Below the pieces are notes generated by a model that had not been told where the DNA came from, did no database searches, and saw only the letters and a program-made list of their open reading frames with translations. From assembly GCA_028280405.1 (NCBI GenBank), contig JANQLW010000037.1:1-43840 (forward strand): DNA of 43,840 nucleotides, in the 5' to 3' direction. The translations under genes were made by a program, and so were the position numbers. The DNA is from Bacteroidales bacterium. Its GTDB lineage: Bacteria; Bacteroidota; Bacteroidia; Bacteroidales; GCA-2711565. Shown piece by piece: positions 1 through 6,942 of the stretch; position 1 is the stretch's first letter; each line of letters starts with the position of its first letter.

Positions 1-2
1 TT

Positions 3-80
3 AAAAACTATAATGAAAAGTACTTTGATGAAATCCTGCCCCGATTAATTAAAAAAAAATCATGTTTTAATCTTAAATAA
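3..80 (+). CDS. C-terminal end of a TlpA-like thioredoxin-fold protein (partial)
   Basis: An open frame enters from the left edge and stops with TAA at 78-80, leaving 25 readable residues. They contain EKYFDEILPR and a basic tail ending FNLK. This resembles the end of the thioredoxin-like fragment at 4500-4739 (KKYFQEVIVRNF), and it sits 39 bases before a cysteine-rich peptide gene. I infer that it is the last gene of another peptide/propeller/thioredoxin module lying mostly outside the window. With so few residues this is a comparison, not a proven homology. Confidence 0.4.
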   Translation, partial: KNYNEKYFDEILPRLIKKKSCFNLK

Positions 81-119
81 ACAGATATGTTATTATTTAA
101 CTTATTAATAATTATAAAA

Positions 120-437
120 ATGAAAAAATATAGAAAATTGTTTGCTGTATTGATGATCATTGGTGCAGCTGTTATAACTCATTTTGCCTATGCTATTGGT
201 GGCCAGGGAGATTATTGTGATGAGTTTATGCCATGTGCAGCAGGATTGACTTGTGAAAATAATGTTTGTGTTATTGAACAAGTAAAATATTCTGCCTTTT
301 CCTATCCTTGCTTTGATAAAAATGGTAACCCAAATGGAAAGATAGGGTGTAACAGGCTTATCGGGGGGGCTTTTACATATTGTCCTGATTGGGATTGTCC
401 GTCAAATAAAACAAGTGGATGTATTTGTTCTAACTAA
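120..437 (+). CDS. secreted cysteine-rich small protein (module 1 peptide)
   Basis: A 105-residue protein starting at the ATG at 120; an in-frame ATG at 87 would add 11 residues before the basic signal-peptide start MKKYRK, so 120 is preferred. A signal peptide with a hydrophobic core ends near THFAYA, giving a mature product of about 80 residues with ten cysteines. The first four are spaced C-x5-C-x5-C-x4-C followed by V, much like the protein at 12815-13093. The likely place of action is the periplasm or outside the cell, in a disulfide-bonded form. It is followed by a strong hairpin and then the propeller and thioredoxin genes, the same order as at 12815-15002. It recalls the small NVEALA-type Bacteroidetes proteins by context, but I see no NVEALA motif. 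The function is unknown. Confidence 0.75.
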   Translation: MKKYRKLFAVLMIIGAAVITHFAYAIGGQGDYCDEFMPCAAGLTCENNVCVIEQVKYSAFSYPCFDKNGNPNGKIGCNRLIGGAFTYCPDWDCPSNKTSGCICSN

Positions 438-444
438 AACTCTT

Positions 445-481
445 TTTCAGGAGGAGTTAATAATAGTTATTCCTCCTGAAA
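445..481 (+). terminator. strong hairpin between peptide and propeller genes (possible leaky terminator)
   Basis: Perfect 11-base arms, TTTCAGGAGGA at 445-455 and its complement at 471-481, enclose a 15-base AT-rich loop. A T-run follows after about eight bases (490-495). It begins just after the stop codon of the peptide gene and lies 47 bases before the propeller gene. A hairpin lies upstream of every propeller gene in the window. It may make peptide transcripts more abundant than the downstream mRNA, either as a leaky terminator or as a 3'-end stabiliser. Confidence 0.6.
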
Positions 482-528
482 TAAAAGTATTTTTTGCTAG
501 AGGTATTATCGGATTTTAAAATTTTTTT

Positions 529-1650
529 ATGATGAAAAATATATTAATACTGTGTTGTACTTTATTTATAATAAGTTGTGTACAACAAAACAAAAACAAT
601 ACTAATATTGAAACTATTAGGGTTGATAAAGTCTTCTCCGAAAATCTGTCAATAAATCTATCTGATATTGTTGATACTGCTAAGTATATTCCCCTTGAAA
701 CAAGAGAAGAATTTCTTATAGGTACTGTCTCAAAGGTCCATATTTCAAAAGATAGAATTTACATATTGGACAGCTGGCAATCAAAATCTTTATTTGTTTT
801 TAATAAGAGTGGTAAATTTCTTAATAAGGTTGGCAAATTAGGAAAAGGTCCTGGGGAGTATCTCCAGCCTATTGATTTTGAAGTTGATGAAATAAATAGG
901 AAAATATATGTATTAGACTTAGTATCTGAAAAATTATTTGAGTATAGCTTTGAAGGAGAATTTGTTAAAAATGTTAATGTAAAGGAAAAAGCTTTTTTTG
1001 TTAAAAAAGTAGATAAAGACTATTATGCTTTTTATTCTTTATTCTCAACAGGAGAAAAAGAGCAGTATTTTTTGAATATTAAGGATTTTAATAATAACTC
1101 CATAAAGAGGTATTTTAAACATGATGATAAGGTTTACGACAATATGATGCCAGGTATGTGTTTTTATGAGTATAATAACAACATATTTTACTTGCCTTCA
1201 AAGGGGGAAGTGATATATAAAATAAAAAACCTGGAACCAATACCTACTTATCAATTGTTTTTTGGAAATCTTCAATTGCCCCAGATTACAAAGGATAACA
1301 AGCAGGAAATAGAAAGTAAAAAGAAAGAATATTGTGTGCCCAGGAGGTTTGGAATAACCAGTTCTGTACTTTGGTTTAACTATCACTATAATATGAAAAA
1401 CTATTATGCTTTCTATAATAAAAAATTAAAAATGGTTTTAACAGGTATTATAAATAACAATATTAATGGCCTACCCTGTTGGATTCGGTGGAGTACCTCA
1501 ACTTGTTTAATAACAGTAGTTAATGCTAATGAGTTTGTTGACCCGGAATCTGACTTAACAGAGAAATTCGTTACGAATAATAAAAATGCTTTCAATGGGT
1601 TAGATATGAAATCGAATCCGGTTTTATGTTTATATCAATTAAAAAAATAG
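529..1650 (+). CDS. 6-bladed beta-propeller lipoprotein (module 1)
   Basis: A 373-residue protein with a lipoprotein signal (lipobox FIISC, Cys about residue 17), so probably membrane-anchored on the periplasmic or outer side. Residues about 40-370 show repeated blade-like segments such as DRIYILD, SLFVFNKSGKFL and KIYVLDL, and the loop GKGPGEY typical of the Bacteroidetes 6-bladed propeller families. No enzymatic motif is visible. The stop is followed three bases later by the thioredoxin-like gene, so the two are co-transcribed. Two ATGs in a row (529, 532) make the exact start ambiguous by one residue. Such propellers are usually binding scaffolds; binding the adjacent cysteine-rich peptide is my inference. 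Confidence 0.85.
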   Translation: MMKNILILCCTLFIISCVQQNKNNTNIETIRVDKVFSENLSINLSDIVDTAKYIPLETREEFLIGTVSKVHISKDRIYILDSWQSKSLFVFNKSGKFLNKVGKLGKGPGEYLQPIDFEVDEINRKIYVLDLVSEKLFEYSFEGEFVKNVNVKEKAFFVKKVDKDYYAFYSLFSTGEKEQYFLNIKDFNNNSIKRYFKHDDKVYDNMMPGMCFYEYNNNIFYLPSKGEVIYKIKNLEPIPTYQLFFGNLQLPQITKDNKQEIESKKKEYCVPRRFGITSSVLWFNYHYNMKNYYAFYNKKLKMVLTGIINNNINGLPCWIRWSTSTCLITVVNANEFVDPESDLTEKFVTNNKNAFNGLDMKSNPVLCLYQLKK

Positions 1651-1653
1651 ACT

Positions 1654-2253
1654 ATGAAAAATCGTTTTTTTAATTATTCAATATTCTTATTATTAATAAT
1701 ACTCAGTTTGATTTTAATTTTCAAATTAGAACAAAATAACTCTTATAGCAAACAATTATTGCATGGTTATAAAATGTGTGAATACAAAAATAGTTATGTT
1801 GACAGCTTGTTTTTTAATCAAGTTTCAAATGTTGGAACGTATATTAATAATCAAATAATTCTGCCGGTTGATAATACTGATACTAATACTTTAATGGAAA
1901 TATTATCTAAATCTGAAAAATTGATTTTTTATTGTAAGTATGTTGATTGCAGAGAATGTAATCAGGATGTAATACAAAAAATTTGTGGTCATTTTAATAA
2001 CCTAAAGGATAATACAGTAATTCTATTATCAGTAAATAATAAATCTTTTGCAAATCCAATTCGTAGAATAAATAGAGAAATTTCAGTATATATAATTGAT
2101 GATAATTCTAAAAAAAGTAGTTTCTTAAAAATAAAAGGTAATTGCTTTATGCAACTTGATTCAAAATTAAGAATTAAAACCATTTTCAGATTACCACCGA
2201 AAGAATTCGATTATTATACAAATAGATATTTAAAAGCAATACGTTTTAATTAG
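1654..2253 (+). CDS. membrane-anchored thioredoxin-like protein (module 1)
   Basis: A 199-residue protein with one N-terminal hydrophobic segment (residues about 7-24) and an exported domain. After the strand KLIFYC comes a CREC pair (Cys99, Cys102), placed like the CxxC of TlpA/ResA-type thioredoxins. The protein at 14391-15002 has the same layout, with KLIF followed by CEPC. The C-terminal half carries the usual final strand, with IKTIFRLPPKEFDYY. Sequence is very diverged from canonical WCxxC thioredoxins. It is coupled to the propeller gene with three bases between. I infer that it reduces, oxidises or isomerises disulfides in the cysteine-rich peptide; this is not shown by the sequence alone. 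Confidence 0.7.
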   Translation: MKNRFFNYSIFLLLIILSLILIFKLEQNNSYSKQLLHGYKMCEYKNSYVDSLFFNQVSNVGTYINNQIILPVDNTDTNTLMEILSKSEKLIFYCKYVDCRECNQDVIQKICGHFNNLKDNTVILLSVNNKSFANPIRRINREISVYIIDDNSKKSSFLKIKGNCFMQLDSKLRIKTIFRLPPKEFDYYTNRYLKAIRFN

Positions 2254-2351
2254 TAAAAATAGAAATGATGCCCTCACTTATAGTGAAACCAAAAGGGAGT
2301 ATAGCTCAAATGCTTTTAAATTAGCTCAAAAGCTTAAATAGAGTTAGAAAC

Positions 2352-2384
2352 ATCTAAGGCACTTTAACCTAAAATGCCTTAGAT
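2352..2384 (+). promoter_or_regulatory. hairpin upstream of propeller pseudogene
   Basis: Perfect 10-base arms ATCTAAGGCA (2352-2361) and TGCCTTAGAT (2375-2384) with a 13-base loop, ending 16 bases before the ATG at 2401. It occupies the same position relative to a propeller gene as the hairpins at 445-481, 3329-3366 and 13114-13142. No peptide gene is recognisable between 2253 and this hairpin. There is no T-run, so it is not a classical terminator. Confidence 0.5.
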
Positions 2385-2400
2385 ATAAAACTTATATGTT

Positions 2401-3109
2401 ATGATTAAAAAATTTCTTCCTTTGCTGGTATCCCTATTCTTTATTGCATGCTCTGAAAATACTAATAAAGATAACAAGAATGATAATCTTCAAATTAATG
2501 AAACACTTAATTTTAAAAAATTTAATTGGTCAAATGAAAATATATTATTGCAACCAACTAAAATAATAAAAATGGGACGATATCTTATCGTTTATGATAA
2601 ATACGAAGGGAAGCATATTTCAATTATTGATATTAAGAAGAAAAAAATTGTAAAAAGAGTTGTTAAAGCAGGACGTGGTCCTAATGAATTAAATGTTATT
2701 TTCTATATGAAAAGATTAGGCGAAGATATATTGCAAATGGGTGACTTAAATTTAAAAAAAGTACTTGTTTTTTCATTGAAAACGCTTATTGATTCTGACC
2801 TTGCAAAACCGGAAAAGACTTTAAGTTATAAAGATTTTCCTTTAAAAACCAATGAGACCCTTTATCGCTTGTATATGCTTAATGATAGTTTATTTACTTG
2901 AGCAAACCAGACTATATTCAGAATATCAATATTATGCTTCCTATACAAGAACTCTTTTAAGAGTTGGTTGGGATGGTGAAATTAAACAAAAGTTTAAATT
3001 AGATTCTGATACACAAACTATTGAAGTAGATGAAAATAGTAAGCGGATTTGGGCTATTGTCTTTAATAAAGAAACACTAACTAATGAACTGGGTTATTAT
3101 GAATTTTAA
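2401..3109 (+). pseudogene. BF3164-like propeller lipoprotein, internally deleted and frameshifted
   Basis: The first part (2401-2901, 166 residues) has a lipobox (FFIAC), blade repeats such as YLIVYDKYEG and the loop GRGPNEL, closely paralleling the N-terminal half of the intact protein at 3387-4397 (GNGPNEE). It ends at a TGA at 2899. The C-terminal part is in the next forward frame and ends at 3109: LLRVGWDGEIKQ followed by VDENSKRIWAIV matches the last blades of the family (compare FVWDWDGNPIKR). Set against the 336-residue neighbour, roughly the middle third is missing. I read this as an internal deletion that also shifted the frame. The breakpoint lies near 2890-2950. Confidence 0.7.
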
Positions 3110-3314
3110 TTTTTTATCATTTGCTACTTCTGTAATAGATGGGGTTTGTGCTTATACTAAACCAATACCATCAACTTACTGGAATAAAGCTATGACAGGA
3201 TTTAGTGATGATTTATTTTGTCATAAATTTGATGTTACAGCTTGCTCACCAGTTTTTTTAAACTTAGGAATGAAAGATATAAGATATGGTTCTGATATCT
3301 GTTTCCCTTTATAA
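3084..3314 (+). CDS. doubtful small ORF, possibly a degenerate peptide gene
   Basis: A 76-residue frame that starts inside the end of the propeller pseudogene and stops just before a terminator-like hairpin. It has four cysteines in its second half (VCAY, FCHK, ACSP, ICFP) but no clean signal peptide; the N-terminus is only mildly hydrophobic. Its place, before a hairpin and then a propeller gene, is where modules 1 and 3 keep their cysteine-rich peptide, so it may be a decayed or replaced peptide gene. I do not recognise the family, and it may not be expressed. Confidence 0.25.
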   Translation: MNWVIMNFNFLSFATSVIDGVCAYTKPIPSTYWNKAMTGFSDDLFCHKFDVTACSPVFLNLGMKDIRYGSDICFPL

Positions 3315-3328
3315 TTAATTTATTTTAT

Positions 3329-3366
3329 CATCCAAGAGAATATTTAATATCTTTTGGATGTTTTTT
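3329..3366 (+). terminator. intrinsic terminator upstream of the intact BF3164-like gene
   Basis: Arms CATCCAAGAGA (3329-3339) and TCTTTTGGATG (3350-3360) pair with one G-U, over a 10-base AT loop, and six T follow directly (3361-3366). This is a convincing rho-independent terminator for transcripts coming from 2401-3314. The next gene starts only 20 bases later, so 3387-4397 either is reached by read-through or has a promoter overlapping the hairpin. Confidence 0.7.
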
Positions 3367-3386
3367 AAACGTAACTATATTATTTT

Positions 3387-4397
3387 ATGAGATTATTGTA
3401 TTTATTATTATCACTAGTATTTTGTAATTGCACGAGTAGTAAAACTGAAGCAACTTCAATTCAAAAATTTCCTAAAAAGGTTAATTTGTCTCACGAAAAA
3501 ATTCAGACTCCAAACTTATATATGGTTGCCAATATGAAACTCATGGAAGATGTTTTATTAATCGCTGATATAAAATCTGATAAATTTTTTCATGCAATTG
3601 AATTGTCAAATTTTAGTTATTTAGGCTCTTATATAAAAAGAGGTAATGGTCCTAATGAAGAGGTTTATATCAATCCATTTTTTTCCTATTTAAAGGGAAA
3701 TAAATTTCTTTACAGGGGTAAGTCATCGATTAAGATTGTAGAAATTAATTCTAAAAAGAATGAATTAAATATTTTAGAAAAAATTAATATCCCTAGTGAG
3801 CTATTTAATTTTCAACACCTTTTTTGTCTGGATACAATTGAAATTCTTGGAGTAGGTGATTACCCTAGAAATAAGGAATTTATTTCTTATAATCGATTAA
3901 AAAAATCAATATCTGAGTTTGGTCCTGCATTTCCAGATATTGGAATAGAAATTTCAAAAGAAATGAAAAATGCTTACTTTGGAAAAATTATATCTATAAA
4001 ACCAGATAGAAAAAAGTTTGCAGCCGTTCATGATAGATTTCCCATATTTAGGATTTATAAAAAAAGTGGAGAGTTAGTTAAAGAATTAAGGTATGAAAAT
4101 GGTCAGGATTTTAAGGATATGAATGATGTTAGATTAAACTTTACGGGAATTAAAACAACCAATAAATATATTTATACTCTTTATTGTGGAAAAGAAAATG
4201 TTCCAATTGATATAAATGGTCAGGGGGACAGACCAAAATCAACTGAAATTTTTGTTTGGGACTGGGATGGGAATCCTATTAAAAGACTAATCTTAGATAT
4301 AGATTTGTTTGCATTTGATATTTCTCCAGACGATTCCTATATAATCGGATCAAATTTGGAAAGTTTAAATGCATTGTATAAAATTATGATAAATTAA
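3387..4397 (+). CDS. BF3164-like beta-propeller lipoprotein
   Basis: A 336-residue protein with a short lipoprotein signal (MRLLYLLLSLVF then Cys-Asn-Cys; either cysteine could be the lipidated one). The body is built of propeller-like strands: VLLIADIKSDKF, the family loop RGNGPNEE, IYTLYCGKEN, and the terminal blade FVWDWDGNPIKR. Its length fits an intact family member, and it is the full-length counterpart of the pseudogene at 2401-3109. Two bases separate it from a broken thioredoxin-like gene, so its module has lost its redox partner. No catalytic residues are evident; a binding role is likely but the ligand is unknown. Confidence 0.8.
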   Translation: MRLLYLLLSLVFCNCTSSKTEATSIQKFPKKVNLSHEKIQTPNLYMVANMKLMEDVLLIADIKSDKFFHAIELSNFSYLGSYIKRGNGPNEEVYINPFFSYLKGNKFLYRGKSSIKIVEINSKKNELNILEKINIPSELFNFQHLFCLDTIEILGVGDYPRNKEFISYNRLKKSISEFGPAFPDIGIEISKEMKNAYFGKIISIKPDRKKFAAVHDRFPIFRIYKKSGELVKELRYENGQDFKDMNDVRLNFTGIKTTNKYIYTLYCGKENVPIDINGQGDRPKSTEIFVWDWDGNPIKRLILDIDLFAFDISPDDSYIIGSNLESLNALYKIMIN

Positions 4398-4399
4398 TT

Positions 4400-4739
4400 A
4401 TGATATTTTATACAAGATTAAGGCGAAATTGGTTGATAATAGTAATCCTAATTTGTCTTGTTGGTTTATGTACATTCTCATTTTGGGGCATGCTAAAGAT
4501 TGGAAGGTACAATAGAATTAAATGCTTATATGAATCAAATAAACGAAGGGTATAAAACCTTTCTGGCTAAGAAACTATTTAACAGATTAAATATATCAAC
4601 AGATAACCCTTTAGTTTTCATTTTATCTACCAATAAAGAAATTAAATTTTTATACAGTCCAGAGCACTTTCCTAATTTGCGGAAAAAGTATTTTCAGGAA
4701 GTTATTGTAAGAAACTTTAAAAATAATACGTCATTTTAG
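4400..4739 (+). pseudogene. membrane-anchored thioredoxin-like protein, remnant
   Basis: The ATG at 4400 opens a short frame with a membrane anchor (RRNWLIIVILICLVGLCTF) and then terminates after about 50 codons. A different forward frame from 4500 to 4739 supplies the C-terminal strands of a TlpA-like fold (PLVFILSTNKEIKFLYSP, then KKYFQEVIVRNF). The central part that should contain the CxxC is absent. Anchor and tail in the right order but different frames, directly after a propeller gene, identify it as the deleted third gene of this module. The same type of damage (central deletion plus frameshift) is seen at 2401-3109. Confidence 0.65.
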
Positions 4740-4763
4740 CTTTACTTTGCCATAAAAAAATAA

Positions 4764-4800
4764 AAAGCCCACTCTAAATCAGAATGGGCTTTCGTTTTTA
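4764..4800. terminator. bidirectional terminator
   Basis: Arms AAAGCCCACTCT (4764-4775) and AGAATGGGCTTT (4781-4792), one mismatch, five-base loop. A T-rich tract follows on the plus strand, and the A-rich sequence before it gives a T-rich tract on the minus strand. It separates the convergent thioredoxin remnant and the M3 peptidase gene and probably ends transcription from both sides. Confidence 0.8.
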
Positions 4801-4814
4801 TTTTGTTATAATGT

Positions 4815-6926
4815 TTATTCCTTCATTAAACCTCTGTTTTTAAGAAGCGGTTCAATCTCAGGTTCGTGGCCTCGGAAATCAACATACATTTGCATGGCAT
4901 TTTCAATACCGTTTTTCTCCAGGATGTTTTTACGGAATGATGCGGCAGTGGCTTTATCAAAAATTCCGTTTTCTTTAAAGGCCTCATAAGCATCATTATC
5001 CAAAACCCCGGCCCAGATATAGCTGTAATATCCCGCATCATATCCACCAATAATATGGCCGAAATATGTTGTTCTATATCTGGATATGATTTCCGGAATT
5101 AATCCGATACTGTTTAAGTATTCTTTTTCAAATTCGTTAATATCTATATCCTTAGGAGTATTAATGGTATGATAAGCCAAATCTAATAAAGAGGCAGCCA
5201 AATATTCGGTAGTTGCAAATCCTGAATTGAATTTTCCGGCAGCTTTCATTTTCTTAACCAATGCTTCAGGAATTACTTCACCCGTTTTATAATGTTTCGC
5301 ATATTGTTTTAATACTTCAGGTTCGGTTACCCAGTGTTCCATGATTTGTGCAGGGAGTTCTACAAAATCCCAGGCAATAAAATTGGTTGAATATGTACAC
5401 TGAGAGAATAACCAATCTAAACCATGTCCAAATTCATGAAATAAAGTAGTAGCTTCATCCAGACTTAATAAAGAAGGTGTATCACCGGCCGGTTTTGTGA
5501 AGTTGCAGCAGATCGTTACATGAGGAGTAAGTTTTTTCCCTTTATAGAAATGGTGGTCTCTGTAACTGCCACACCATGCCCCTCCTCTTTTACTTGCTCT
5601 TGGATGGTAATCCATGTATAAAATTCCAATATGTTCTCCATTTGCTTCTTTTACTTCAAACGCTTCTGCATCCGGATGTGGTAATGGTACATTATCCAAT
5701 TTAGTAAAAGTAATTCCGAATAATTTAGTTGCTAACCAGAAAGCACCATCTCTTACATTGCTTAGTTTAAAATAAGGACGAATTTCATTTTCATCCAGGT
5801 TATATTTGGCAACCCTGATTTTTTCAGCATAATACCACCAATCCCACGATTGAAGTTTGAATTTTCCGCCTTCTTTTTTGATCATGTCCTGCATCATTTT
5901 TCTTTCTTTTTTGGCAACTTTCAATGCAGGTTTCCATAATTTTTTCAATAACTCAATTGCTTTTTCCGGAGTTCCTGCCATACGTGGCTCCAGTGTTAAA
6001 GCAGCATGGTTTTTATATCCTAAAATATTTGCTCTTTCAGCTCTTAATTTAACAATCTTAGCAACGATTTCTTTATTATCGAATTCGTTATTGTTATCTC
6101 CTCTGTTAATATAGCCTTTATATAATTTTTCTCTAAGATCTCTACGAGTGGAATAGGTTATGAAAGGATACATGCTTGGACGATGAATGGTGTAAAGGTA
6201 CTTTCCCTCCTGTCCTTCGGCTTTAGCAGCAGCAGCACCGGCAGCAACAACAGATTCCGGCAGCCCATCCAGATCTTTCTTGTCAAGGAACATTTTGAAA
6301 CCATTGTTCTCAGCCAAAAGGTTTGCTTTGAATTTTACACGTAAGGCGGATAATTCCTTGTTGATTTCTTTTAATCTGGCTTTTTTATCATCAGAAAGAT
6401 TAGCTCCATTGCGAAGAAACTCTTTGTATTGGTTTTCCAAAATAAAAAGTTGCTCGGCATTTAAATTGAATTTTTCTTTATTGTCGTAAACTGCTTTCAC
6501 TCTTGCAAAAACTTTAGGGTTTAAAGCAATTTCATCGGCATGAGCAGCTAATAATGGAGATACTTCAGCTTGAATGTCTTGAATCTCCTGATTCGTATTC
6601 ATGTTGGTTACATTGAAGAATACAGCAGAAACTTTACCTAATAATTGTCCGGATTCATCCATCGCAACAATGGTATTTTCAAATGTCGGCTCAGCCGGAT
6701 TATTAATGATTTCTTCAATTTCTTTCTTCGATTCTTCCATTCCTTTGACGAAAGCAGGCATATAATGTTCTGCTTTGATCAGATCAAAAGGAGGAAGTTT
6801 AAATGGTGTATTATATTCACTGAAAAACGGATTTCCGTTGGCTTCAGCTTTAGGTTTGGTTTCGGTGTTATTACAAGCAGTAATACCGAAACATACAACA
6901 CATAATAAGATCATGTATTTTTTCAT
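4815..6926 (-). CDS. dcp: peptidyl-dipeptidase Dcp, M3 family zinc peptidase lipoprotein
   Basis: A 703-residue M3 metallopeptidase, the usual Dcp length. The zinc motif is FHEFGHGLDW with His497, Glu498 and His501. The surrounding residues (YMDYHPRASKRGGAW, then TICCNF) and the downstream DFVELPAQIMEHW, which carries the further zinc-binding glutamate, are characteristic of Dcp/oligopeptidase A. The family removes C-terminal dipeptides from oligopeptides. The N-terminus is a lipoprotein signal (CFGITAC), so this form is exported and lipid-anchored. The gene follows the M49-like peptidase gene by 16 bases on the same strand, suggesting an operon for extracytoplasmic peptide degradation. Confidence 0.95.
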   Translation of the reverse strand: MKKYMILLCVVCFGITACNNTETKPKAEANGNPFFSEYNTPFKLPPFDLIKAEHYMPAFVKGMEESKKEIEEIINNPAEPTFENTIVAMDESGQLLGKVSAVFFNVTNMNTNQEIQDIQAEVSPLLAAHADEIALNPKVFARVKAVYDNKEKFNLNAEQLFILENQYKEFLRNGANLSDDKKARLKEINKELSALRVKFKANLLAENNGFKMFLDKKDLDGLPESVVAAGAAAAKAEGQEGKYLYTIHRPSMYPFITYSTRRDLREKLYKGYINRGDNNNEFDNKEIVAKIVKLRAERANILGYKNHAALTLEPRMAGTPEKAIELLKKLWKPALKVAKKERKMMQDMIKKEGGKFKLQSWDWWYYAEKIRVAKYNLDENEIRPYFKLSNVRDGAFWLATKLFGITFTKLDNVPLPHPDAEAFEVKEANGEHIGILYMDYHPRASKRGGAWCGSYRDHHFYKGKKLTPHVTICCNFTKPAGDTPSLLSLDEATTLFHEFGHGLDWLFSQCTYSTNFIAWDFVELPAQIMEHWVTEPEVLKQYAKHYKTGEVIPEALVKKMKAAGKFNSGFATTEYLAASLLDLAYHTINTPKDIDINEFEKEYLNSIGLIPEIISRYRTTYFGHIIGGYDAGYYSYIWAGVLDNDAYEAFKENGIFDKATAASFRKNILEKNGIENAMQMYVDFRGHEPEIEPLLKNRGLMKE

Positions 6927-6942
6927 GTTTAAGGGATTTATG

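Noticed and set aside
2899..2901. In-frame TGA at the end of the first part of the propeller pseudogene as a second selenocysteine codon
   Set aside because: It is not at a redox cysteine, and the C-terminal homology continues in another frame after a large deletion, so it is a decay stop.
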